From VMCP01 sp965659745 (GTDB lineage: Bacteria > Bacteroidota > Bacteroidia > NS11-12g > UBA955), in assembly GCA_965659745.1 (NCBI GenBank), contig CBFHXF010000001.1, positions 1-64,000 of the forward strand: a stretch of 64,000 nucleotides of DNA, in the 5' to 3' direction. Below are positions 45,419 to 53,996 of this stretch, piece by piece. Made by a program: the position numbers and the translations under genes. The notes under the pieces were generated by a model that ran no database searches, was not told the origin of the DNA, and was given only the letters and a program-made list of their open reading frames with translations. Position 1 is the stretch's first letter, and the number at the start of each line of letters is the position of its first letter.

Positions 45419-48400
45419 ATGCTTAAAGTAATTCGATATGCTGTTGTTGTTATGTTATTGTTCTTGCATGATGTTGTTCAAGGTCAGTCCGACATACAAA
45501 TGCAAAATGGAAGATTTCGCATTTGTAAAGGTAATATTTTAGATTCCGAGGCAGGTAAAAACTCTGGTTATTACGACCACAATGAAAATTACACATTAAC
45601 ACTTTCGCTACCTGGAGCAACAAGTATTCAGCTTGATTTCTCTTCTTTTTGCACTGAAATAGATTCTGATATATTGTCGATCTTTGATGGTAAGGATACT
45701 AATGCTAAACTATTGGGTCGTTATTCTGGTAGTGTCAATCCTGGAAAAATTGCGTCTACTGATAGCTTTATTACATTGCACTTTATTTCCGATCAAAGCG
45801 TATCCTGCACGGGTTGGAAAGCAAAGGTTATTAATAATATTTCCACTCCCAAAGCAGCCACATTTTCTTCCAATCAAAAAATCAATTGTAATGACACTGT
45901 AATTAATATCATCTTGAGTAAGGAAGTTGAATGTGACTCTATTCATATTGGAAATACTTTTGTTAATGGCAATAAAATCAAATATATAAAGCCTATTAAT
46001 TGTAGTAATGGTAAAAGTAAATCCTTTGATTTGTTCTACACTGGAATTAGAGCGAACGGCACATATCAAATTATACACAAACATGGATACCGGGATTTTT
46101 GTGACAGTGTTTATTTCTTATCTAGTTCCTTAAGTTTCTCCGTTACTAATTGTCCAATTAATTTGGAGCTATTGGCATCATCTGATACTATTTGCTTAGG
46201 TGAATGTATTCAATTAACTACAAAGGCGACAGGTGGAAATGCGTCTAAATACAAGTATAATTGGAGTGTTGCGGGGTTAAGTGGGGCAAGTACTCAGTAT
46301 TGTCCACAGAAAACCACAATGGTTATTCTTGAAGTGGATGATGGAAACGCAATTCCTGGCAGAGATACTATCACCGTTGTCGTATTGAGTCCACCAACGG
46401 CACAAAATGATACTAGCATTTGTTTTGATGGAGATCCTATTGTTTTGACTGCCATCCCAGCCGGTGGAAGATGGTTCGGTCGTGGAATTGTTAACCAACA
46501 AACAGGTGTGTTTAATCCAAGAATTGCATGGGGAACCAACAAAGTATGGTACCAAATTGGTTCATGTGCTGATACTGTTATTGTTACAGTTACACGCCCT
46601 TACAATTATGAAAATGTATTCTGTCCCGGCAATATTGCCTATCCTGTATATTGGTTTGGTCCAGCTGGGGGAACATGGGATGGTCCCAAAATTACACCAT
46701 CGGGAATGTTTTTGCCAGATACTCCAGGGGTTTACAAGGTTAATTACACTTGGAAAGGCTGTACTTCAGAAAAAGAAATTCGAGTAGAAAACGTAAATGT
46801 ACCCGAATTTGATACCACTTGCGAGTCAACATATAGAGATACTTTGATTTTTCAACCTAAAGGATTAATTATCAGATATTTCAATGGACTTTTAAATAGT
46901 TATTGGGGTTGGTTTAGTCCTACTAATATGGGACCTCCAGGGGATTACAATGTGATATTTCAAGCTCGAGGCAGTTGTCGGGATACGACAATTGTGACGG
47001 TTTTGCCATGTTATGCAGGTCCCGATCAAACTATCTGTCCAAGCGAAGGTCCTTTTCAACTTCAAGGATATCGAAAAACTGCGGATGCAATTTGGTCTGG
47101 AAAGGGTATCATTGACAGAGAAAGCGGCTATTACGATCCTTCTTGGTGCAAAGGCAAAAATGCGACTGATACCGTATATTTGAAGTCTAAGTATTGTTCG
47201 GATTTCAAAATCATAAACCTATACAATACCGATATTCTGTTAGACACCCTACAGTTATGCCCAAACGCACCCAATTTTGACCTAAGTGAAATAAATGTCA
47301 ATGTTTACGGGGGAAATTGGTCAGGCCCTGAAGTTTACACGAACGGATTTTTCAATTCTAATAAATTGATACCTGGAATCTACAAGTTATACTACACCCA
47401 AAATTCATGCACGGATTCTTTTGCATTGCATGTTTTAGATTATGTTCAATTACCCAGTGACACACTAATTTGCAGCAACTTGGACGATTTCGAACTGCAT
47501 CCTAGGGAAAACGGAATCTTTTGGGGTGAATCCGTTTATCTTGACTCGAATTTTTACTTTTTCCAAGTTAAAGGTCAAAATGCTGATTCCCTACCCGTGT
47601 TTTTTACCAATAGTAATCAGTGCGATTCTAATTTTATGATTTATTTCAAAGATCCAGCAATAATTGATCTTGAAAATGCAGAAACTACATATTGCTTCAA
47701 AGACACTCTTTTTTTACCTAATATTAATCCCATAGGTGGGGAATTTCATTATAAGGACACCCATTTTGGTTTCATTAATCCAACTAGATTAGGTAGTGGC
47801 ATTCACAGGATTGTTTATTCATATGAAGATGGTGTATGTATGAGTGTCGACTCATGGTCATTATTAATACATGATCCAATTGAAACTTCTATTAGTCCTT
47901 TTGCCGATAGCATTTGCATGGGAGATGTATCTACCTTATTCGCCAATGCTAGTGGAGGTATTGGCAATTATATTTTTACTTGGTCTCATAATCAAATTGG
48001 GGCAAAAACTAGTTTTGCACCCACTAAAACAAAAAGTCTACAATTATTAGTTTCTGATGGTTGTTCAAACTCGGATACTGCAGAGGTTGAGATTTTTGTA
48101 TATCCGAGTGTTTGGTTTACAGCCGTTGTGAGCGACTCAGTTTGTTATGGAATGGATGGTTTTATAGAACTAAAGCTCCGTAATGGAGATCCAGCCGAAA
48201 TGGTTTGGAGTTATCCAGGACGAACATTGAATGGTCGATATTTTGCTCCGAGCGGAAATGATTATAAAGTTTTCGTAACAGATAAGTCCACAGGTTGCTT
48301 CAATGATACAAGTATTCACATTCCCGGTTTTCAGGCTGTTAAAGCCAATTTGCAAATCTCTGCCCCCGCGCAAGGAAATTGTTATACACCTCTAGATACG

Positions 48401-48886
48401 GTTATTTTAATCCGAAATAATTCAGTAGGTATCAATAGTGGTAATTTAATGTTGAATTCATCGGATATAAGCGATTTTAATATTGGAAGTGTATATAGCA
48501 TCAATTCTGATTTGCTATCAGAGCAAAATAGAATAAAACTTTTTGTTACAAACGATGCGGGATGTACCGACAGTATTGAAATAGACGTGTGTTTTAAAGA
48601 TACCGTTATAATTTATATGCCTAATGCCTTTACGCCAGATGAAAATGGCTTAAACGATAATTGGAAATGGGATTTATTTGGGGCTAACGAAGTGGAATTA
48701 CGTATTTTTAATCGCTGGGGAGAATGTGTTTTTCAATCAAACCAATCATCCGGTCGATGGAATGGTCAATATCTAGGAAATCCTTTACCAGAAGGCCTTT
48801 ATGTACTATCAGTGATATATAAGAGTAAGAAAACAGCAAAACGTAAATATGGTCAAACCATTTTATTGATGCGCAATGGTAAATAA
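45419..48886 (+). CDS. CUB-domain surface protein with T9SS type B (gliding-associated) sorting domain
   Basis: 1155 residues. Signal peptide 1-22. A CUB domain at about 25-145 (YYDHNENYTLTL, SDILSIFDGKDTNAKLLGRYSG, DSFITLHFISDQS, with paired cysteines). Then about ten Cys-rich Ig/gliding-type modules of ~80 residues with recurring GG-x-W-x-G-x-x-I/V and GVY/GIYK-x-x-Y patterns (GGTWDGPKI, GGNWSGPEV, AIWSGKGI). The last ~90 residues are a classic T9SS type B/CHU_C domain: MPNAFTPDENGLNDNW, LRIFNRWGECVFQS, GRWNGQYLGNPLPEGLYV. It is a large surface-anchored protein, probably the extracellular end product of the operon. It contains the most cysteine residues of any protein in the window. Confidence 0.9.
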   Translation: MLKVIRYAVVVMLLFLHDVVQGQSDIQMQNGRFRICKGNILDSEAGKNSGYYDHNENYTLTLSLPGATSIQLDFSSFCTEIDSDILSIFDGKDTNAKLLGRYSGSVNPGKIASTDSFITLHFISDQSVSCTGWKAKVINNISTPKAATFSSNQKINCNDTVINIILSKEVECDSIHIGNTFVNGNKIKYIKPINCSNGKSKSFDLFYTGIRANGTYQIIHKHGYRDFCDSVYFLSSSLSFSVTNCPINLELLASSDTICLGECIQLTTKATGGNASKYKYNWSVAGLSGASTQYCPQKTTMVILEVDDGNAIPGRDTITVVVLSPPTAQNDTSICFDGDPIVLTAIPAGGRWFGRGIVNQQTGVFNPRIAWGTNKVWYQIGSCADTVIVTVTRPYNYENVFCPGNIAYPVYWFGPAGGTWDGPKITPSGMFLPDTPGVYKVNYTWKGCTSEKEIRVENVNVPEFDTTCESTYRDTLIFQPKGLIIRYFNGLLNSYWGWFSPTNMGPPGDYNVIFQARGSCRDTTIVTVLPCYAGPDQTICPSEGPFQLQGYRKTADAIWSGKGIIDRESGYYDPSWCKGKNATDTVYLKSKYCSDFKIINLYNTDILLDTLQLCPNAPNFDLSEINVNVYGGNWSGPEVYTNGFFNSNKLIPGIYKLYYTQNSCTDSFALHVLDYVQLPSDTLICSNLDDFELHPRENGIFWGESVYLDSNFYFFQVKGQNADSLPVFFTNSNQCDSNFMIYFKDPAIIDLENAETTYCFKDTLFLPNINPIGGEFHYKDTHFGFINPTRLGSGIHRIVYSYEDGVCMSVDSWSLLIHDPIETSISPFADSICMGDVSTLFANASGGIGNYIFTWSHNQIGAKTSFAPTKTKSLQLLVSDGCSNSDTAEVEIFVYPSVWFTAVVSDSVCYGMDGFIELKLRNGDPAEMVWSYPGRTLNGRYFAPSGNDYKVFVTDKSTGCFNDTSIHIPGFQAVKANLQISAPAQGNCYTPLDTVILIRNNSVGINSGNLMLNSSDISDFNIGSVYSINSDLLSEQNRIKLFVTNDAGCTDSIEIDVCFKDTVIIYMPNAFTPDENGLNDNWKWDLFGANEVELRIFNRWGECVFQSNQSSGRWNGQYLGNPLPEGLYVLSVIYKSKKTAKRKYGQTILLMRNGK

Positions 48887-48903
48887 TCACCGAACTTTGT
48901 TCT

Positions 48904-50484
48904 GTGATTTCAAGTCATAGATTATACAGGCATTTTGCTGAAAAGCTGTTTCAAGAAATTCATGGAGCCGTTTTCAGTCATGCATTAAGCTTTACTAAAG
49001 ATGGATTGCTCTTGCATTTTGTCCGCCATAAAGAAACGCTGAGTTATGAGGTGAAATTTGTTGAGGGCGAACTTATCTTAACCAATGCCAATTGGACCGA
49101 TTTTAAGTCCAAATTAAAATCCAATGCGGTTGTTCAATTCAAGGAACTTGAAAATAAAACTATTCACGATATTCAATATGGCTTGTTTGATCGGGTTTTT
49201 GCGTTGATATTCAATGATGGAAGTAGATTGCTCTTTAAATCTTTTGGGAAATTCGGGAACGTCATTCACTATAATGAAGAAGATTCGGTTCCAAATAGTG
49301 TTTTTCGATTGAATTTTAAAAAGGATTGGGAATTGGATTGGAACAATATCCATACCTTGTGGCAGTCACTTAGTTCCTCGAAATTAGAAATCCCTTATTT
49401 TGAGAATAGCGAGCGTTGGAATCAACATATAAAAGGATTGCCAATTTTAGAAGTCCTTAATAGATTTCCTGATTTTTTTGATCAGTCAAAAGAGGGACAG
49501 ATTCAAAATATTTATGAACTTTCTCTCCCGGCCCTGTATAAGCCCGCTCTTGTCATTGACGGTGAAAAGGCACATTTAGATTGGATATACTGCTCAATTT
49601 GTCAATGGAATGACATACAACTTGAATTAGAATCTCAAATTAGAGTCTACTTGAAATGGTATTTTTTTGAGAGAGAAAAGACCCTTTTACAACTGGAGTC
49701 GGCTCGTCAATTGAAGTCTATTAATCAAAAGCTTAAAACATATAAAGGTCGAAAGGAGTCTTTAATCAATCAACGAAGTTTTAAGGAATTAGGAGATTTG
49801 ATTTTAGGACATGCGCATTCTATTCGGAAAGGAACTTCGGAAGCGCTGATTACCGATTTTTTTACCGGTCAACGTATCAGAATAAAATTAAATCCCGATT
49901 TATCGGCCGCTGAGAATGCGGCAAAGTGTTATAAAAAGGCGCGTAATCAAGGACTTGAGATGGGTAATTTGGACGAACAAATTACTTCGTTAGAGGCAGA
50001 ATTGAAGAAATGGCAAGATATCGATACAGGAGTTCAGATGGCAGAGACTCCCAAAGATTTGAGGCCTTTCCGAGAATTTGCGCCCCAACTAAAGAATGTA
50101 TCAAGCAAGCAATCTGAGACTCAGAAGCCCTATAAAAAGATTGACTTCAAGAATTTTGAAATATGGCTGGGTAAAAACGCTAAGTCTAACGATGCGTTGT
50201 TGAGAGATTCTCATAAAAATGATTTGTGGATGCATGCGGCAGATGTAACCGGCTCTCATGTCATAATAAGAAACACAGGAAAGTCCGTGCCTAAAATAGT
50301 TCTTGAAGAAATAGCAGCGTTTTGTGCATTTCATTCCAAAGGAAAAAGTCAAACCTTACAAACGGTGATGTACACAGAAAGGAAAATGGTTTCAAAAGCT
50401 AAAAATGGGGCACCTGGAGAGGTTAAAGTGTCGAAATTTCAGACTGTAGACGTGGAGCCAAAAAATTTATCATTTTTTTTATAA
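48904..50484 (+). CDS. rqcH: NFACT family ribosome quality control protein RqcH
   Basis: 526 residues from a GTG start (MISSHRLYRHF). The N-terminal NFACT-N domain contains the Asp-Arg pair (GLFDR, about residues 96-97) used by Rqc2/RqcH to bind tRNA-Ala. A long coiled coil spans about 255-370, and the C-terminal NFACT-R (DUF814) domain starts near 410 with the hallmark DLWMHAADVTGSHVIIRN. RqcH binds stalled 50S subunits and adds alanine tails. The protein starts only 17 bp after the upstream gene. A typical RqcH is around 550-570 residues, so this one is slightly short. Older annotations call such proteins fibronectin-binding. Confidence 0.88.
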   Translation: MISSHRLYRHFAEKLFQEIHGAVFSHALSFTKDGLLLHFVRHKETLSYEVKFVEGELILTNANWTDFKSKLKSNAVVQFKELENKTIHDIQYGLFDRVFALIFNDGSRLLFKSFGKFGNVIHYNEEDSVPNSVFRLNFKKDWELDWNNIHTLWQSLSSSKLEIPYFENSERWNQHIKGLPILEVLNRFPDFFDQSKEGQIQNIYELSLPALYKPALVIDGEKAHLDWIYCSICQWNDIQLELESQIRVYLKWYFFEREKTLLQLESARQLKSINQKLKTYKGRKESLINQRSFKELGDLILGHAHSIRKGTSEALITDFFTGQRIRIKLNPDLSAAENAAKCYKKARNQGLEMGNLDEQITSLEAELKKWQDIDTGVQMAETPKDLRPFREFAPQLKNVSSKQSETQKPYKKIDFKNFEIWLGKNAKSNDALLRDSHKNDLWMHAADVTGSHVIIRNTGKSVPKIVLEEIAAFCAFHSKGKSQTLQTVMYTERKMVSKAKNGAPGEVKVSKFQTVDVEPKNLSFFL

Positions 50485-50545
50485 GTCTATTTGTTTGATT
50501 TAATGACAATTGTGAAGAGAACGATATTTTTTTATGAATTAGATG

Positions 50546-50575
50546 TTGCGTAGGATAATATTCGTTGTATATTTG
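50546..50575 (+). promoter_or_regulatory. Promoter of tRNA-Val
   Basis: -33 TTG at 50546-50548, 19-nt spacer and perfect -7 box TATATTTG at 50568-50575. This is the best match to the Bacteroidota sigma-A promoter in the window, 19 nt before the mature tRNA. Confidence 0.75.
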
Positions 50576-50594
50576 CACACCGAAACACGAAAAA

Positions 50595-50672
50595 GGGGGC
50601 TTAGCTCAGTTGGTTCAGAGCATCTGCCTTACAAGCAGAGGGTCACTGGTTCGAATCCAGTAGCCCCCACCA
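50595..50672 (+). tRNA. tRNA-Val(TAC)
   Basis: A 78-nt cloverleaf with acceptor stem GGGGGCT/AGCCCCC, D-loop GCTCAGTTGGTTCAGAGC, anticodon stem TCTGC/GCAGA with loop CTTACAA (anticodon TAC), T-arm CTGGTTCGAATCCAG, discriminator A and an encoded CCA. Confidence 0.98.
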
Positions 50673-50675
50673 AAA

Positions 50676-50711
50676 AAAAAGAGCCTCGCGAAAGCGGGGC
50701 TTTTCTTTTTT
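50676..50711 (+). terminator. Intrinsic terminator after tRNA-Val
   Basis: Stem GCCTCGC/GCGGGGC (one G-U pair) with A-U extension and a GAAA loop, followed by a U-tract, immediately after the tRNA CCA. Confidence 0.88.
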
Positions 50712-50739
50712 ATGATAAATCGAAAAAACAGGGAATTAC

Positions 50740-50818
50740 GGATCAAGTTAATTTTCTGGGGGGATTGAAGTAAAAAGAAGATTTTTGTGGATCAAGTTCA
50801 TTTTCTATTGGGAATGAA
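50740..50818 (+). repeat. Imperfect 30-bp direct repeat pair in the tRNA-Val/DUF779 gap
   Basis: Copy 1 at 50740-50769 and copy 2 at 50789-50818 share GGATCAAGTT-A/C-ATTTTCT followed by a G-rich stretch and ATTGAA/AATGAA. They start 49 bp apart. The gap 50673-50909 holds no gene that I can support; a short frame across it overlaps the tRNA and is not credible. Confidence 0.5.
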
Positions 50819-50909
50819 AGATTTAGTTAAAATCCTAGAGGCTAAGCCCATATTTAAGTGATCTACAGGAAATGTAATCTAGATTAACGCCGGCAGAATC
50901 ATCAATGAT

Positions 50910-51269
50910 TCATAAAATTCCCAACTCCTGTAATTCGTCCATTGTGAATAGACGGGATTTTACAACAAACCTAACTCCATGTGGGATTTCAAGTGAAAAA
51001 CTGGAACCCCTACCCTTTACCACATCTAAAGTTAACTGGGTGTGCTTCCAATATTCATATTGGTCCTTTGCCATATAGAACGGTTGTTCGGCGACTTCCC
51101 CCAATAAAACGTCAGAATCGCCAATTCTGAACTCTCCTCTTTCGAAACACATAGGTTGTGATCCATCACAGCATCCGCCGCTTTGATGAAACATCAACTC
51201 TCCATGTATTTGCATTAGTTTGTATATGAGCGCCTCGGCTTCTGTGGTTGTATTAATTTTCTTTGTCAT
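50910..51269 (-). CDS. DUF779 family protein, aldehyde dehydrogenase-associated
   Basis: 119 residues, matching DUF779: LMFHQSGGCCDGSQPMCF (conserved Gly-Gly-Cys-Cys-Asp-Gly) and LLGEVAEQPFYMAKDQYEYW, ending in LEIPHGVRFVVKSRLF. DUF779 genes typically lie next to acetaldehyde or long-chain aldehyde dehydrogenases, as here. The function is undefined; the Cys-rich motif suggests metal or redox sensing, which is inference. It is downstream of the dehydrogenase on the same strand with a 73-bp gap containing a hairpin (51289-51314), and is probably co-transcribed. Confidence 0.9.
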   Translation of the reverse strand: MTKKINTTTEAEALIYKLMQIHGELMFHQSGGCCDGSQPMCFERGEFRIGDSDVLLGEVAEQPFYMAKDQYEYWKHTQLTLDVVKGRGSSFSLEIPHGVRFVVKSRLFTMDELQELGIL

Positions 51270-51288
51270 GTTATTCTATAAATTAACA

Positions 51289-51314
51289 ACAACAGGGGAA
51301 TTACCCCCTGTTGT
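51289..51314 (-). other. Stem-loop between aldehyde dehydrogenase and DUF779 genes
   Basis: A 10-bp stem (ACAACAGGGG with CCCCTGTTGT) around a 6-nt loop. On the minus-strand transcript it is not followed by a real U-run, so it is more likely an mRNA stability or partial-attenuation hairpin than a full terminator. Confidence 0.5.
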
Positions 51315-51342
51315 GTTTGCAAAATATGAATCAATTATCAGA

Positions 51343-52848
51343 TTAGAAAAATCCTAACTTGTTCTTATTGTATGAAATAAGCATGTTTTTAGCTTGACGG
51401 TAGTGATTAAGCATCATTTTATGCGTTTCACGCCCGAAGCCAGATTTCTTGTATCCACCAAATGGTGCATGGGCGGGATATGCATGGTAACAATTCACCC
51501 AAACACGACCTGCTTGAATGGCTCTAGGCAATTTGTACAATTCATGAGCGTCACGAGTCCATACACCTGCACCCAATCCATAAAGGGTGTCATTGGCAAT
51601 TTCTATGGCTTCTTCCATAGTTTTGAAAGTGGTAACGCCTACAACGGGACCAAAAATTTCTTCTTGGAAAACGCGCATTTTATTGTGGCCTTTTAGGATG
51701 GTAGGTTGGATGTAACAACCGTTGGGTTGACCAATTTCTTCGGAAGCCGAAGCGCCTCCACATAACACCTCCGCTCCTTCTTCTTTGCCAATTTGGATGT
51801 AATTAAGGATTTTTTCGTATTGGTCGTTTGATGCCTGTGCGCCCATCATGGTTGTACCGTCTAAAGGATGTCCCATTTTTATGGCTTTGGTGCGCTCAAT
51901 TACCCGTTCCATGAAAATATCGTAAATGCTTTCATGCACTAGAATTCGAGAAGGACAAGTACACACTTCTCCTTGGTTCAAGGCAAACATAACGGCACCT
52001 TCCACGCATTTGTCAAAAAACGCATCATCGGCATCGGCAATACTTGGCATGAAAATATTGGGGGATTTACCTCCTAATTCCATGGTTACGGGATTTAAAT
52101 TTTCAGATGCATATTGCATGATTAATCTACCTGTAGTGGTTTCACCGGTAAAGGCAACTTTTTGAACATTCGGTGATGTTGCCAAAGGCTTTCCAGCTTC
52201 TAAGCCAAATCCGGATACCACATTTAAAATTCCCTTAGGAAGGACGTCTTTGATTAGGTCCATCAACACCATTATAGAAGTTGGCGTTTGCTCGGCGGGT
52301 TTTACAACCACACAACAGCCGGCAGCTAATGCCGGCGCGATTTTCCAGGCAGCCATTAATAGTGGGAAATTCCAGGGAATGATCTGTCCAACTACACCAA
52401 TGGGCTCGTGCACAATCAAACTTAATGTATCTTCATCATGTTCAGATAATTCACCTTCATCGGCTCTAATGACACCCGCAAAATAGCGGAAATGATCTAC
52501 ACATAACGGCAAATCGGCTGCCATGGTTTCGCGTAAAGCTTTACCGTTATCAACGGTTTCAACTTGTGCCAAATACTCAAGATTAGCCTCTATTTTATCG
52601 GCTATTGCCAATAAAACTCGACTTCTTTCTACGGCACTAGATTTACTCCATGTTTTGAATGCATTTTGTGCGGCATTAATGGCTTTGTTAATGTCTTCTG
52701 CATTGCCACGCGCGGCCTTAGAGAAGACCGAACCATCAATCGGGGTGATATTGTCGAAATATTCACCGTTACTTGGAGCGACCCATTCACCATTAATAAA
52801 ATGGTCGTACTTTTCATTTACGTTTGGAAATTGATACTGATTTGTCAT
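51343..52848 (-). CDS. aldB: NAD-dependent aldehyde dehydrogenase (AldB/ExaC type)
   Basis: 501 residues with the complete ALDH catalytic set: Asn160 in IIPWNFPL, Lys183 in VVKPAEQTP, the Rossmann FTGETTTG, Glu257 in MELGGKSPNIF and the catalytic Cys296 in NQGEVCTC. The second cysteine two residues on (CTC) is typical of the AldB/AcoD acetaldehyde dehydrogenase branch. It oxidises acetaldehyde or other short aldehydes to acids. The DUF779 gene downstream and the divergent AraC-type regulator are the usual companions of this branch, where alcohol or acetoin inducers are known in other bacteria. Confidence 0.92.
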   Translation of the reverse strand: MTNQYQFPNVNEKYDHFINGEWVAPSNGEYFDNITPIDGSVFSKAARGNAEDINKAINAAQNAFKTWSKSSAVERSRVLLAIADKIEANLEYLAQVETVDNGKALRETMAADLPLCVDHFRYFAGVIRADEGELSEHDEDTLSLIVHEPIGVVGQIIPWNFPLLMAAWKIAPALAAGCCVVVKPAEQTPTSIMVLMDLIKDVLPKGILNVVSGFGLEAGKPLATSPNVQKVAFTGETTTGRLIMQYASENLNPVTMELGGKSPNIFMPSIADADDAFFDKCVEGAVMFALNQGEVCTCPSRILVHESIYDIFMERVIERTKAIKMGHPLDGTTMMGAQASNDQYEKILNYIQIGKEEGAEVLCGGASASEEIGQPNGCYIQPTILKGHNKMRVFQEEIFGPVVGVTTFKTMEEAIEIANDTLYGLGAGVWTRDAHELYKLPRAIQAGRVWVNCYHAYPAHAPFGGYKKSGFGRETHKMMLNHYRQAKNMLISYNKNKLGFF

Positions 52849-52926
52849 AGCGTTGTTTTTTTTGAGTTTCCAAAGATTTCATAATTGGCGTGTAAGATTC
52901 TCGCTTTATTGTATCTAAAAAACACA

Positions 52927-52949
52927 CTTTTGTATCAGGTCTTTTGTAT
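52927..52949 (+). promoter_or_regulatory. Putative AraC-type operator (direct repeat)
   Basis: CTTTTGTAT occurs twice (52927-52935 and 52941-52949), 14 bp apart, within the 148-bp divergent gap between the aldehyde dehydrogenase and the AraC regulator. AraC proteins often bind tandem direct repeats, so this is a candidate operator. Confidence 0.4.
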
Positions 52950-52996
52950 TTTCATTTAGAATACAGATATTGTGTTTAAGAAAAAAGTTAAACAAG

Positions 52997-53944
52997 ATGA
53001 AATCGCCATTACAAACTCATGTTGAACCCACTTCAATTGAACGCTTAAGCACACTAGTTGAAAACAGACAAACATTCGATATGAAGAGTTGTCAGCTTAA
53101 TTTGTTTGAGACGCATCAAAAGGCAGCGAAAGTGGAGTTGTTATTTGACGACTTGGTCTTGACCAGTATGATTAAAGGGAAAAAGGTGATGCACCTACCC
53201 AATAAAGGACCATTTGATTATTTACCTGGTGAAAGTGTTATTATTCAGCCATCTGAAAAAATGGTTATTGACTTTCCAGAAGCTCAAGAAGCCAATCCTA
53301 CTCAATGTTTAGCGCTAGCCATTTCTAAGCACAAAATACAACAAACGGTCGATTTATTAAATGAACGACTTCCTAGAGAAAGCGATTTGCAACCTTGGAA
53401 AGTATCAAATAGATACTTTCATTTGAATAACAATCCTGCTTTAAGTAATGCCATAGATAGAATTGTTCAAATTGGTATTTATGAGCATACTAATACGAAG
53501 GACATGTTTGCGGATATTACGGTTCAAGAAGTGCTTTTGCGATTAATGCAAACGCAAGCCAGAACACTGATTGAAAAACAGAGTAAACAATTAGCCAGTT
53601 CACACAGATTTGCTTTTGTGGACCAATTTATAAAGAACCATATTCACGATAAAATCGATGTTGATCAATTAGCCGATAAAGCGTGCATGAGCCGGCCCAA
53701 TTTTTTCCGAAGGTTTAAGGAATATTTCGGGGTTACTCCCATAGAATATATCCAACAAGAAAAAATAAAAACAGCTAAAGAGTATTTATCTCGGCCTGAA
53801 ACAACCGTTAGTGAGGTTGCATTGTTGCTTGGTTATCAAAACATGAATCATTTTATAAGGATGTTTAAGCATTTTGAGGGACTTACCCCTAAACAATTTC
53901 AAATTCAAAATAGACAGAATTGGCTGGGAATGAATTGGAGATAA
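52997..53944 (+). CDS. AraC family transcriptional regulator of the aldehyde dehydrogenase genes
   Basis: 315 residues from the ATG at 52997; the open frame begins 9 codons earlier with TTG, a weaker start. Residues ~25-200 form an AraC_N-type (pfam06719) cupin sensing domain (LPNKGPFDYLPGESVIIQP). The C-terminal ~100 residues carry the two helix-turn-helices: IDVDQLADKACMSRPNFFRR and TVSEVALLLGYQNMNHFIRM, plus the signature GLTPKQFQIQ. It is transcribed away from the dehydrogenase, with which it shares a 148-bp control region; it most likely activates that gene in response to an aldehyde or alcohol. Confidence 0.9.
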   Translation: MKSPLQTHVEPTSIERLSTLVENRQTFDMKSCQLNLFETHQKAAKVELLFDDLVLTSMIKGKKVMHLPNKGPFDYLPGESVIIQPSEKMVIDFPEAQEANPTQCLALAISKHKIQQTVDLLNERLPRESDLQPWKVSNRYFHLNNNPALSNAIDRIVQIGIYEHTNTKDMFADITVQEVLLRLMQTQARTLIEKQSKQLASSHRFAFVDQFIKNHIHDKIDVDQLADKACMSRPNFFRRFKEYFGVTPIEYIQQEKIKTAKEYLSRPETTVSEVALLLGYQNMNHFIRMFKHFEGLTPKQFQIQNRQNWLGMNWR

Positions 53945-53981
53945 TTTTACCTAATGACGGCTGTAAATCCCCCTATTTGCT

Positions 53982-53989
53982 TAAATTTG
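53982..53989 (+). promoter_or_regulatory. -7 promoter box of the M42 peptidase operon
   Basis: TAAATTTG is a perfect TAnnTTTG match ending 7 nt before the ATG at 53997. No clear -33 TTG is seen. Confidence 0.55.
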
Positions 53990-53996
53990 TGTTCAT

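Noticed and set aside
45419..48886. Repeated modules of the CUB protein considered as DNA-level tandem repeats
   Set aside because: The similarity is at protein level (GG-x-W-x-G, GxYK) and too diverged for recent DNA duplication.
50543..50773. 76-codon open frame across tRNA-Val and its terminator
   Set aside because: It is made of tRNA and hairpin sequence, with no protein-like features.
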